NCBI GenBank assembly: GCA_020440745.1
Contig: JAGRNM010000022.1
Span: 1 to 11,658, forward strand
Length of the DNA stretch: 11,658 nucleotides
Direction of reading: 5' to 3'
Origin: Deltaproteobacteria bacterium
GTDB lineage: Bacteria; UBA10199; DSSB01
The position numbers and the translations under genes are program-made. The notes under the pieces were generated by a model, which saw only the letters and a list, made by a program, of their open reading frames with translations, had not been told where the DNA came from and made no database searches. This document shows, one piece after another, positions 1 through 6,470 of this stretch (positions are counted from its first letter, which is position 1; each line of letters opens with the position of its first letter).

Positions 1-123
1 TAATAAAAAATGAACCGCATGTTGGAAAACTAAGGCCAAAAAACCACACAAAACCCCAATAAAGAGGGAAAGTAAATAAATAGCCCGAGCATTAATAGGA
101 AACCAATGTTTAAGAGCACGCAT
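1..123 (-). CDS. Partial membrane protein, probable N-terminus of a ClC-type chloride channel
   Basis: An open frame reads from an ATG at 123 down to the window edge, giving 41 codons with no stop. It starts MRALKHWFPINARAIYLL and continues into a hydrophobic stretch (about residues 15-33) with the pattern LFIGVLCGFLALVF followed by QHAVHFLL. The pattern 'G-x-L-x-G-x-x-A-x-x-F' before a short amphipathic helix resembles the first helix of ClC chloride channels or H+/Cl- antiporters. The visible part carries no ion-filter motif, so this is a resemblance and not a proof. There is no clear Shine-Dalgarno. The frame stays open for another dozen codons upstream, back to a TAG, so a non-ATG start is possible. 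The gene diverges from the DCC-family gene at 210. It could equally be another polytopic membrane protein. Confidence 0.45.
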   Translation of the reverse strand, partial: MRALKHWFPINARAIYLLSLFIGVLCGFLALVFQHAVHFLL

Positions 124-167
124 TGTTAAACCAAACGCCAACCCAGAGTAGAGGCCAGCTATAAAAA

Positions 168-173
168 ATTATA
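168..173 (-). promoter_or_regulatory. Possible -10 box for the leftward membrane gene
   Basis: The minus strand reads a perfect TATAAT here, 44 bases before the ATG at 123. No convincing -35 hexamer lies 16-18 bases upstream; a TTGTCA occurs, but about 21 bases away. In DNA this rich in A and T the hexamer may be a coincidence. Confidence 0.25.
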
Positions 174-209
174 CTTAAGTTTATTTAAGAATTCTGACAA
201 ACAAAAGCA

Positions 210-602
210 ATGAAAAGCATTGTTTTTTTTGATGGTTACTGTCACCTTTGTCAAGCATCTGTTCAATTTATTTTAAAAAGAGACCGTCAAGCTAAGTTTT
301 GTTTCGCCCCCTTAGACTCTCAAAGCGCCAAACAATACTTAAAAAACCACCCTGATCTATATAGCTGTCAAACGCTTGTACTTTGGACACCACAACAAAT
401 TTATACTCAGAGCCAAGCAGCACTAGAAATCCTTAGTGAGCTTCCCTGGCCTTGGCCATTGCTACAAATAGGCTATTTATTTCCTCGATGTCTTCGAGAC
501 AAAATCTATCGCTGGATCTCCAAAAACCGCTACCTATGGTTTGGTAAAAGCCAAGAGTGCTTTTTACCCAAAAAAGAATGGCAGGATAGATTTTTGAATT
601 AA
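210..602 (+). CDS. DCC-family thiol-disulfide oxidoreductase (DUF393)
   Basis: This is a 130-residue protein of the DCC / DUF393 family, named for a conserved Asp-Cys-Cys pattern and thought to have a thioredoxin-like fold. The N-terminus FFDGYCHLCQASVQFILKRD carries the signature D8-G-x-C11-x-x-C14, normally FDGxCxLC, so both redox cysteines are present. The SQAALEIL segment (about 68-75), the P-x-x-LRDKIYRWISKNRY block (about 92-108) and the C-terminal FLP...RFL also match the family, and the length is typical. There is no signal peptide, so it should act in the cytoplasm; its substrate is unknown for most members. No good Shine-Dalgarno precedes the ATG. The AI-2E permease gene follows after 44 bases on the same strand, which suggests co-transcription. 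Confidence 0.88.
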   Translation: MKSIVFFDGYCHLCQASVQFILKRDRQAKFCFAPLDSQSAKQYLKNHPDLYSCQTLVLWTPQQIYTQSQAALEILSELPWPWPLLQIGYLFPRCLRDKIYRWISKNRYLWFGKSQECFLPKKEWQDRFLN

Positions 603-646
603 TATCTTTCTTTTATCCTCAATCAAAAGTCTGCTAAGCAAATTTT

Positions 647-1642
647 ATGGATGCTAGTGAAAAGAAACTTCTCCTAGGCACGGCCACCCTTTTAGGTGCT
701 ATCTCTTTAACCGCTGCCCTGATGGCCACTAGGCAAATACTAGTCCCCTTTGTCTTAGCCTTTTTCTTTTATTCCTTACTCTCTCCACTCTTAAACCGCC
801 TAGAAAGTCGCCTTAAGATTCCTCGCCCCTTGGCCCTGATGCTAACAGTCCTTGCTCTTCTACTCATTGCAGGTCTCTTAGGACTTTTTATTAGTCTGTC
901 CTTTAAGGACTTCCTACAAGGTATTCCTCTTTATGAAGAAAGAGTCAGAAATTTTATCCAGGTCTTTCTTGATCAGGCCAAAAGCTTTAATTTGCCTTTG
1001 GATACAGAATCGATCCAAAACTCTCTCAAAAATCTACCTGTCTTTGAGTTTTTACAAGACCTAACCACCAGCACTCTTTCTTGGGTAGGAGATTTTAGTT
1101 TAGTCGTCTTATTTACCCTGTTTATGATTAGCGGCAGCAGCCTCTCTAAAAAAGAAAATCCTTTTCTTACCCAACTACAAGAAGAAATCAGCCGTTATAC
1201 GGCAACCAAGGCCTTTGTCAGTTTGCTTACCGGACTCTTTGCAGGTATTTTATTAAGTCTCTTTGGTGTGGAGCTTAGCCTATTAATTGGTGTCTTAACT
1301 TTTCTTTTAAATTTTATTCCCAACCTGGGTAGTATCTTAGCCACCTTATTACCCCTGCCCTTATTAATACTACAATTTGGTCTTCAGTGGCAGACTTGGA
1401 GCGTTTTAGTACTTTTACTAGCTATCCAATTTATCCTGGGCAATGTGGTAGAACCCAAATTAGTTGGCAAAAGTTTAGGGCTACACCCTATTACTATTTT
1501 GCTATTTTTAATGTTTTGGGGTTTTGTTTGGGGACTGGCCGGACTTTTTTTGGCAGTGCCACTCACGGCTGTACTTAAAATTATTCTCAGCCGCCTAGAG
1601 TCCACTCAAAAATTAGCTAAACTCATGGCAGGAGAAATTTAA
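647..1642 (+). CDS. AI-2E family transporter (PerM/YdiK-like permease)
   Basis: This is a 331-residue polytopic inner-membrane protein. Hydrophobic segments lie at about residues 7-25, 30-48, 60-85, 145-162, 188-208, 211-223, 229-246, 251-266 and 281-312, with a polar loop at about 87-140. The family marks are in the second half: IPNLGS (224-229), EPKLVGKSLGLHP (269-281) and the closing WGLAGLFLAVPLTAVLKIIL (295-314). These match the AI-2E transporter family (PF01594), whose typical length is 330-380 residues. Some members have been linked to export of autoinducer-2 or to Na+/H+ exchange, but most have no proven substrate and sequence alone does not decide it. The gene follows the DCC-family gene closely. 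It lacks a visible Shine-Dalgarno, as do several genes in this half of the window. No terminator is evident after its stop. Confidence 0.9.
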   Translation: MDASEKKLLLGTATLLGAISLTAALMATRQILVPFVLAFFFYSLLSPLLNRLESRLKIPRPLALMLTVLALLLIAGLLGLFISLSFKDFLQGIPLYEERVRNFIQVFLDQAKSFNLPLDTESIQNSLKNLPVFEFLQDLTTSTLSWVGDFSLVVLFTLFMISGSSLSKKENPFLTQLQEEISRYTATKAFVSLLTGLFAGILLSLFGVELSLLIGVLTFLLNFIPNLGSILATLLPLPLLILQFGLQWQTWSVLVLLLAIQFILGNVVEPKLVGKSLGLHPITILLFLMFWGFVWGLAGLFLAVPLTAVLKIILSRLESTQKLAKLMAGEI

Positions 1643-1663
1643 TCCATGCATCAAAGCCAAAAA

Positions 1664-1765
1664 TTAATTAAGAAACAATAAAAAGAAAGACAAAATAGAA
1701 TAAAAAATTAAAAAAGCTAAGTTATCTAAAATACCAAAGCCAAGTTTAGGATTATTATCTTTCAT
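1664..1765 (-). CDS. Small hydrophobic protein, 33 residues, unknown function
   Basis: On the minus strand a GAAAGGG Shine-Dalgarno sits six bases before an ATG at 1765. It opens a 34-codon frame, including the TAA stop. The product begins MKDNNPKLGFGILDN and continues LAFLIFYSILSFFLLFLN, that is, a polar, mostly N-terminal third and one strongly hydrophobic helix (about residues 16-32) ending at the C-terminus. This is the layout of a single-pass small membrane protein. The ribosome binding site is clearly better than those of the neighbouring DCC, AI-2E, prmA and pseudouridine synthase genes, which is the main argument that the frame is real. It converges with the AI-2E gene (22-base gap) and diverges from prmA. 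I do not recognise a family. A small accessory subunit or a type I-like toxic peptide are both possible; neither is supported by a visible motif. Confidence 0.5.
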   Translation of the reverse strand: MKDNNPKLGFGILDNLAFLIFYSILSFFLLFLN

Positions 1766-1920
1766 GGTGACCCTTTCTCTTAATTAAACTTCCTATTTTT
1801 TACTTTCACGCTAGAAGCTTTAAAAAGTTTTAAAAGGAAGTAGTTAAAAAATTATGACAGAACTCTTATTTTCTTTCTATGAATTTTAAGTCACAAATTC
1901 ATTAAAATTAGGTAAAAAAA

Positions 1921-2754
1921 ATGACGCAAGGCAGCTATCAAGTATTTGTTTTTCAAGTTCCCTCTCAAGCTCAAGAAAGCTTTCAAGGAGAGCTCTATTC
2001 TATGGGCTGTTTAGGTTTAGTAGAAAAAGAGCTCGAAAATGATCAAAAAGAAATCACCGCTTATTTTCCAGCAGAACCCACACTGTCCGATTTTGTCTGG
2101 TCTCAAACTTTAAAAACAAAACATCTTATTCAACTCCAGGCCAAAGACTTTAAAAGCGCTTCTTTTGATCCCTATCCTTTAACACCGGGCGTCAAACCTC
2201 TTTACCAAGTAGTGGCACCTCCCGATCTAGAGGGACCTAAGCAAGCGGGCGACTATGATATTATCATTCGCCCAGGCATGGCCTTTGGCACTGGACGACA
2301 TGAGAGTACTCAATTAGCCTCGTTGCAACTCTTGGACTTTGCCCAAAAACATTCGGTTAAAAATTTTTTAGATGTGGGATCAGGCAGTGGTATTTTAAGT
2401 CTTTTAGCTCATCGATTAGGGATTAAAAAAATAAGCGCTGTAGAAATCGATCCCGATGCTAGAGACAACGCTTTAGAAAATTTTGATCTTAACCACGTCA
2501 CACATATCCAACTTAAAAAAGATCTTAAAGAAGTTGAAGAAACTTTTGATTTAGTGATTGCTAATATTATTGCCCCGACTTTGATTCAGCTAAAAGAACA
2601 ACTCATTAATAAAGTAAAAACAGGTGGGCACCTTATCCTCTCAGGCATTGTCCAAGAGGAAATCAACAAAATTAAAGAAAGTTTTAAAGTATTAAAATTA
2701 ATCAAAGAACAAAGTCTAAAAGAGTGGCAAAGTTTTTTGTATCAAAAATCATAA
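1921..2754 (+). CDS. prmA: Ribosomal protein L11 methyltransferase PrmA
   Basis: PrmA transfers methyl groups from S-adenosylmethionine to ribosomal protein L11 in the cytoplasm. The 277-residue product has the family layout: a small N-terminal substrate-recognition domain (about 1-100), then a Rossmann-fold methyltransferase domain. The hallmark PGMAFGTGRHEST lies at 118-130 (E. coli-type PGLAFGTGTHPTT). SAM motif I is DVGSGSG (151-157), the acidic ribose-binding end of strand 2 is AVEIDPDA (173-180), and the motif IV equivalent is ANIIAPT (214-220). LILSGI (238-243) completes the core. It is slightly shorter than the usual 290-300 residues, mainly in the N-terminal domain. The start has no good Shine-Dalgarno. 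The pseudouridine synthase gene begins 38 bases after the stop, so the two are probably one operon for modification of the translation machinery. Confidence 0.93.
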   Translation: MTQGSYQVFVFQVPSQAQESFQGELYSMGCLGLVEKELENDQKEITAYFPAEPTLSDFVWSQTLKTKHLIQLQAKDFKSASFDPYPLTPGVKPLYQVVAPPDLEGPKQAGDYDIIIRPGMAFGTGRHESTQLASLQLLDFAQKHSVKNFLDVGSGSGILSLLAHRLGIKKISAVEIDPDARDNALENFDLNHVTHIQLKKDLKEVEETFDLVIANIIAPTLIQLKEQLINKVKTGGHLILSGIVQEEINKIKESFKVLKLIKEQSLKEWQSFLYQKS

Positions 2755-2792
2755 ATTTTTATAGCTAAAAACTAAAAAGCTCTCTCCATCCT

Positions 2793-3698
2793 ATGCTGCA
2801 CCAAGTACCCAAATTAGAAAAAGCCCAACGTTTAGATTTATACTTAATAGATCTCTATCCTCAGACTTCTCGATCTTATTGGAAAAAACATTTAGAAAAC
2901 TCTATATTGCTTAATCAAAGAAAGGCCAAAAAAGGAGACCAAGTACGAGGAGGAGAAAGTGTAAATATTTTATACGAACCTCAAATCGGAACCGGTTTTT
3001 TAAAAGCCAATCCCCATATTCCCATAGAAGTTATTTATGAAGATCCTTATCTCTTAGCTTTAAATAAAGCCCCTGGCTTACATTGTGTTCCTTTAGATTA
3101 TGAAGAAGACTCAAGCCTGGTCAATGGACTCTTAGCTCGCTATCCAGAACAAAGAGAAGTAGAAAACAAACTAGACTGTGGGCTTTTACAAAGACTGGAC
3201 CAAGAAACTAGCGGGCTTATTTTAGTCGCCCGCCACGCTAAAATTAAAGAAGCCTATCTTAAACAACAAGAAAAGTATCAAGTCTTTAAAGAATACTTAG
3301 CTTGGGTAGAGGGTGTGCCCAATCAAAAAGAAGGGATCATCAAAAAACCCCTAGCCCATGACCCCAAAGATCCTAAAAAGATGTTGGTCATTCATGACGA
3401 AAAAGAAACTAAAAAATTAAAGGTCCAAGAGGCCATCAGCCAATGGCAGCTACTAAAGAGCCAAGGTTCCCATAGCCTACTGAGGATAGGTATCTTTAAA
3501 GGAAAAAGACATCAAATACGAGTTCATCTAGCTAACCTAGGCCATCCTATTTTAGGAGACTCCCTCTATGGTTCAAAAAAAGAACAGCGCCTCTTACTTC
3601 ATGCCGAAAAAATCCGCATGAAACACCCCAAAAGCCAAGACAAACTTTATCTTAGCGCCCCTTGCCCTACTGACTTTAGGCCAAAGGCTAAACCATAA
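2793..3698 (+). CDS. RluA-family RNA pseudouridine synthase
   Basis: This 301-residue enzyme converts uridine to pseudouridine in rRNA or tRNA. An S4-like RNA-binding region occupies about residues 10-62 (RLDLYLIDLYPQTSRSYW...), as in RluC/RluD. The catalytic domain starts at about 78 with the typical EVIYEDPYLLALNKAPGL. The active-site motif reads QRLDQETSG (133-141), with D136 as the catalytic aspartate. The first position is Gln where most relatives have His (HRLDxxTSG). The second signature, FKGKRHQIRVHLANLGHPILGD (235-256), is intact. The exact target uridine cannot be told from sequence, so I give no symbol. It follows prmA in a likely operon and is closed by the hairpin at 3700-3728. 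Confidence 0.88.
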   Translation: MLHQVPKLEKAQRLDLYLIDLYPQTSRSYWKKHLENSILLNQRKAKKGDQVRGGESVNILYEPQIGTGFLKANPHIPIEVIYEDPYLLALNKAPGLHCVPLDYEEDSSLVNGLLARYPEQREVENKLDCGLLQRLDQETSGLILVARHAKIKEAYLKQQEKYQVFKEYLAWVEGVPNQKEGIIKKPLAHDPKDPKKMLVIHDEKETKKLKVQEAISQWQLLKSQGSHSLLRIGIFKGKRHQIRVHLANLGHPILGDSLYGSKKEQRLLLHAEKIRMKHPKSQDKLYLSAPCPTDFRPKAKP

Positions 3699-3699
3699 A

Positions 3700-3728
3700 A
3701 AAAAGCCCTGTCTAAGACAGAGCTTTTT
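3700..3728. terminator. Bidirectional rho-independent terminator
   Basis: AAAAAGC-C-CTGTC, loop TAA, GACAG-A-GCTTTTT forms a stem of 12 pairs with one internal C/A mismatch. T5 follows on the plus strand, and the A-run on the 5' side gives T8 when read on the minus strand. It lies two bases after the pseudouridine synthase stop and between convergent genes, so it can stop both transcripts. Confidence 0.85.
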
Positions 3729-3745
3729 AGATAGGGTCGCTTTTT

Positions 3746-3769
3746 ATCCTTAAAAGTAAAATTAAGGAT
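3746..3769. other. Inverted repeat in the convergent gap
   Basis: ATCCTTAA (3746-3753) and TTAAGGAT (3762-3769) form a perfect 8-pair stem with an 8-base loop, just beyond the stop codon of the minus-strand HAD gene. There is no T-run after it on the minus strand, so it is not a full terminator. It may stabilise the 3' end of that mRNA. Confidence 0.4.
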
Positions 3770-3776
3770 GTCAAAA

Positions 3777-5060
3777 CTAAGGCCAATAGACCGAGTCCAC
3801 GATATTAGCATCTATACTAGTAATGCCTAGACCTGCTGGCAAGTCTTCTACATTGCAAGTATAGCCGCCTTCTTTTTGGTCCTTGGGATTAATGGGTAAG
3901 GGACTAATAGCATGAAACTTACCAGGTCGATCAGGATCACCGTTTTCCATCCAATGGTACATAGGACACATGAGGCCAGTTTTTTGACGATTCCAAGCAT
4001 GGGCTCCCGCCGACGCTGCTTTTAAAAACTGAACATCTGTATCCGAATCTCCCAGACCTAAGAGAATATGGGTGCCATTAATAATTTCTTCGTCCGTCAT
4101 ACCCGTGGTGTCGACTCCCTCAAAATATTCTAAGGCCTCGATGACTTTACCCAGTTGGTAGTTAATCATCTGGTTAGAAGCATAATCACCCATAGCCACG
4201 GTACGTCCGGTGTAAACTCCGTTTTCTTGTTCCAACTTGACACCTAAAACAGCAGCAGGAGTGATAGGTAATTTTTTAGCCGCTGCTTCCACTAAATACT
4301 CGGGAGAGGCGGTACTAATAATTTGGGTGATGCCTGCTTCTTCTAGAGAAACCATTAAGTCGAAGATTTCTTCATAAAAACGAATAGCTAAATGATAAGT
4401 ATCAAAACCCACTGGGACCTCTTCTTCTAGCCCTAAAGCCAAACACCAATCGGCGGTGGCTTTAGAAAAGGCCAAAAGTTGAGGATGACTCCAACCATGA
4501 CCCACTTGACCGCCCCAAAGGTAGGCAGGTTGAAGCACCTTAGAATTACCAACGGTAAAAGCGTCAGCTAAGGTTTCGTCGTCTTTTAAGACTTCTCCGT
4601 CATAGTAAGCCCTAAAAACAGTGTCTATGCAGGCATCATCCGTAGGTAAAGTGTCTTCCGTACCACCACAACGAGAATCCAAGGCTGCCTCCAAGTCGGG
4701 AGAGACGTAGGCACTCATGAGTTTCCAGTCATTGCCGGCAGGTCGTTTGACGTGGCCGGTTAGTGCCATATAGGCCACAAAACAATTTTCGATGTCGTTA
4801 TAAATGACTGTATTGTCCCAATCAAAAACAACATAACCCTCAGGATCGTATTTTTCTCCTCCAACCCGGTATTCCTTAATAAACTGATCTAAGTACTGGC
4901 GTGTATTACCATACCACTCCAAGCTTGGATTAATACTAAGATCTAACTCTGTGGATTCGGAAGCCTCTGGAGTACCCTCGGCATTAGCACAGGCTCCTAA
5001 TCCCAAACCTAAGGCCAGGGTACCTAAAAGCACCCAAGACAAATAAGAAAAGCGCTTCAT
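3777..5060 (-). CDS. Exported lipoprotein, HAD-superfamily phosphatase
   Basis: This is a 427-residue hydrolase carried as a lipoprotein. The N-terminus MKRFSYLSWVLLGTLALGLG ends in lipobox LGAC (21-24), so C24 should be lipidated. The next residue is Ala, not Asp, which in E. coli terms favours the outer membrane. HAD motif I is VVFDWDNT (77-84), with D80 as nucleophile and D82 as general acid/base. Motif II is IIST (247-250), K304 is a candidate motif III lysine, and motif IV is GLGDSDTD (335-342). The segment between motifs I and II (about 160 residues) is a large cap domain. The overall plan resembles secreted HAD acid phosphatases and phosphorylcholine phosphatases, but the substrate is not readable. 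GAAAGGA lies eight bases before the ATG and supports the start. It diverges from the secreted MBL-fold gene across a 267-base gap. Confidence 0.82.
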   Translation of the reverse strand: MKRFSYLSWVLLGTLALGLGLGACANAEGTPEASESTELDLSINPSLEWYGNTRQYLDQFIKEYRVGGEKYDPEGYVVFDWDNTVIYNDIENCFVAYMALTGHVKRPAGNDWKLMSAYVSPDLEAALDSRCGGTEDTLPTDDACIDTVFRAYYDGEVLKDDETLADAFTVGNSKVLQPAYLWGGQVGHGWSHPQLLAFSKATADWCLALGLEEEVPVGFDTYHLAIRFYEEIFDLMVSLEEAGITQIISTASPEYLVEAAAKKLPITPAAVLGVKLEQENGVYTGRTVAMGDYASNQMINYQLGKVIEALEYFEGVDTTGMTDEEIINGTHILLGLGDSDTDVQFLKAASAGAHAWNRQKTGLMCPMYHWMENGDPDRPGKFHAISPLPINPKDQKEGGYTCNVEDLPAGLGITSIDANIVDSVYWP

Positions 5061-5153
5061 AGATTTAGTCCTTTCAAAAATAAATGTTTGAACAGCGCTT
5101 AAAGTCTACCTGTGACAAAATCGTGTATTTAAAGTGAAAGCTAGGTGGAATGT

Positions 5154-5177
5154 GATCCGAAAGGGGATCTACGATCC
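5154..5177. promoter_or_regulatory. Two mutually exclusive GATCC hairpins in the divergent promoter gap
   Basis: Three arms lie in a row: GATCC (5154-5158), GGATC (5165-5169) and GATCC (5173-5177). The middle arm can pair with either neighbour, giving 5-base-pair stems with loops of 6 or 3 bases. The last two arms also make the dyad GGATC-TAC-GATCC. The site is about 95 bases before the HAD lipoprotein start and 150 before the MBL-fold start. It could be an operator or an RNA switch; it could also be chance. Confidence 0.3.
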
Positions 5178-5327
5178 TTATAAGAAATAAATACCAAGTC
5201 AGAGCTCCATTTTATCCCGCTGCATTGTTTCCATTGTTTAGAGTTTGGGGCTTTCTTGACTCGATTAATTTAAGTTGACGACAAAAAATAAAATTACTTA
5301 AGCCTTAAAACAAAGGACGCCTACAAA

Positions 5328-6230
5328 ATGGAATTATTTAAATTATTTAAGTTATCATTTTTATTAATTTTCTTTGGTTTAAGCCAAATTAGCTTTGCCC
5401 AGGACCTGTCCCAGGTTGAGATTAAAACTCAAAAAATTAAAGAAGGCTTTTACTTACTTCAAGGAGCAGGCGGTAATGTCTTATTACAACTAGGAGAAGA
5501 TGGTATTTTTTTAATCGACGACGACCTAAAAGGACTTAGTCCTAAACTACAAAAAGCCATCCAGGCGATTTCTAAAAAACCTATTAAATTTTTACTCAAT
5601 ACCCACTGGCACTTTGACCACACCGGTGGCAACGAAGCTATCGGCAAAGGTGGCAGCGTGATTGTAGCCCATGAAAATACCCGGAAATACCTTAGCCAAG
5701 ATCAAGTAGTGGAACTCCTACAAAAAACTATCCCAGCTAGCCCTAAGGTAGCCCTACCCGTGATTACCTTTACTCAAGGATTAAGTTTTCACTTTAATGG
5801 AGAAGAAATCCAAGTAGAGCATATTCCGGGCGCCCATACCGATGGAGATGCAATTGTTTACTTTAAAAAGGCTGGCATCCTCCATCTAGGAGATCTCTAT
5901 TTTAATGGCATGTATCCTTTTATTGATATCCAAAGAGGTGGTCATATTGACGGCATGATTGCTGGGGTTCAAAAAGTGCTCAAAAAATACCCCGAAGACA
6001 CAATCTTAATCCCTGGCCATGGCCCCCTAAGCCAAGTCCAAGAACTTAAAGATTATCTAAAAATGCTAGAGACAAGCCGTCAACAAGTAGCCCAAGCTAT
6101 TAAAAAATATAAAACTTTACAAGCCATCCAAGAATCTAAACCCACGGCCTCCTTAGATTCAAAGTGGGGAAATGGCTTCTTAAAACCAGATGATTTTGTG
6201 GCTCTGCTCTACTTCCAACTAAAAAAGTAA
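5328..6230 (+). CDS. Secreted metallo-beta-lactamase-fold hydrolase
   Basis: This 300-residue protein has a Sec signal peptide (MELFKLFKLSFLLIFFGLSQ, likely cut after ISFA at residue 24), so it acts in the periplasm or outside the cell. The binuclear metal site is complete. THWHFDH (92-98) supplies H93, H95, D97 and H98; PGAHTDGD (167-174) supplies H170; HLGDLYF (186-192) supplies D189; and PGHG (229-232) supplies H231. An Asp at the 189 position, where true beta-lactamases have Cys or Ser, points to the broad hydrolase part of the superfamily and not to an antibiotic-resistance enzyme. The substrate is unknown. AAAGGA lies ten bases before the ATG. The gene diverges from the HAD lipoprotein gene, and a weak hairpin follows its stop. 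Confidence 0.88.
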   Translation: MELFKLFKLSFLLIFFGLSQISFAQDLSQVEIKTQKIKEGFYLLQGAGGNVLLQLGEDGIFLIDDDLKGLSPKLQKAIQAISKKPIKFLLNTHWHFDHTGGNEAIGKGGSVIVAHENTRKYLSQDQVVELLQKTIPASPKVALPVITFTQGLSFHFNGEEIQVEHIPGAHTDGDAIVYFKKAGILHLGDLYFNGMYPFIDIQRGGHIDGMIAGVQKVLKKYPEDTILIPGHGPLSQVQELKDYLKMLETSRQQVAQAIKKYKTLQAIQESKPTASLDSKWGNGFLKPDDFVALLYFQLKK

Positions 6231-6233
6231 ACT

Positions 6234-6254
6234 AGAGAGGTCCTTATCCTCTTT
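6234..6254 (+). terminator. Weak hairpin after the MBL-fold gene
   Basis: AGAGAGG, loop TCCTTAT, CCTCTTT gives a 7-pair stem (one G-T pair) four bases after the stop. Only three T residues follow before CC, so termination would be partial. Confidence 0.35.
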
Positions 6255-6379
6255 CCGTCTAGCTTTATCTAAGGGACTCCATTTAAATAGATGAATTATT
6301 CTTAAAAAATCTAATTAAATTAAGTACATAAAAAAATCCTTAAAAAAGATAAAAATTTTCTTAACTTTCACAAAGTCAT

Positions 6380-6409
6380 CTCGACAGAAGGTACTAATTG
6401 TGCTAGCCA
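6380..6409 (+). promoter_or_regulatory. Probable promoter of the 1462-residue surface protein gene
   Basis: CTCGACA (6380-6386), 14 bases, then TGCT (6401-6404). The same two boxes at the same spacing occur before the second repeat gene (11051-11075). If TCGACA is the -35 element, the 17-base spacer ends in TGC and the -10 hexamer would be TAGCCA, an extended -10 layout unlike TATAAT, so an alternative sigma factor is possible. TTAACT follows 21 bases downstream of the TGCT start in both genes. The rest of the 240-base gap is A/T-rich and shows no gene. Confidence 0.5.
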
Positions 6410-6470
6410 GGGACCTTACTTTTAACTAAGTCTTTGAAAAACCTCCAAAATCTACCTAAGGGAGCCTACC

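Noticed and set aside
210..602. The DCC-family oxidoreductase as the disulfide-forming enzyme for the cysteine-rich proteins
   Set aside because: It has no signal peptide, lies six kilobases away and groups with the permease gene, so nothing in the sequence links it to oxidative folding in the periplasm.
1387..1605. Short frames on both strands inside the AI-2E gene
   Set aside because: They overlap the clear permease frame, have no ribosome binding sites and show no recognisable domain.
1854..1889. An 11-codon frame (MTELLFSFYEF) before prmA, considered as a leader peptide
   Set aside because: The AAGGAAG upstream is too far from the ATG for good initiation, and no attenuator hairpin follows. 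It was left out as unsupported.
5328..6230. The MBL-fold protein as a beta-lactamase resistance gene
   Set aside because: Asp189 occupies the place where true metallo-beta-lactamases have Cys or Ser, and the overall motifs fit the broad hydrolase group of the superfamily.
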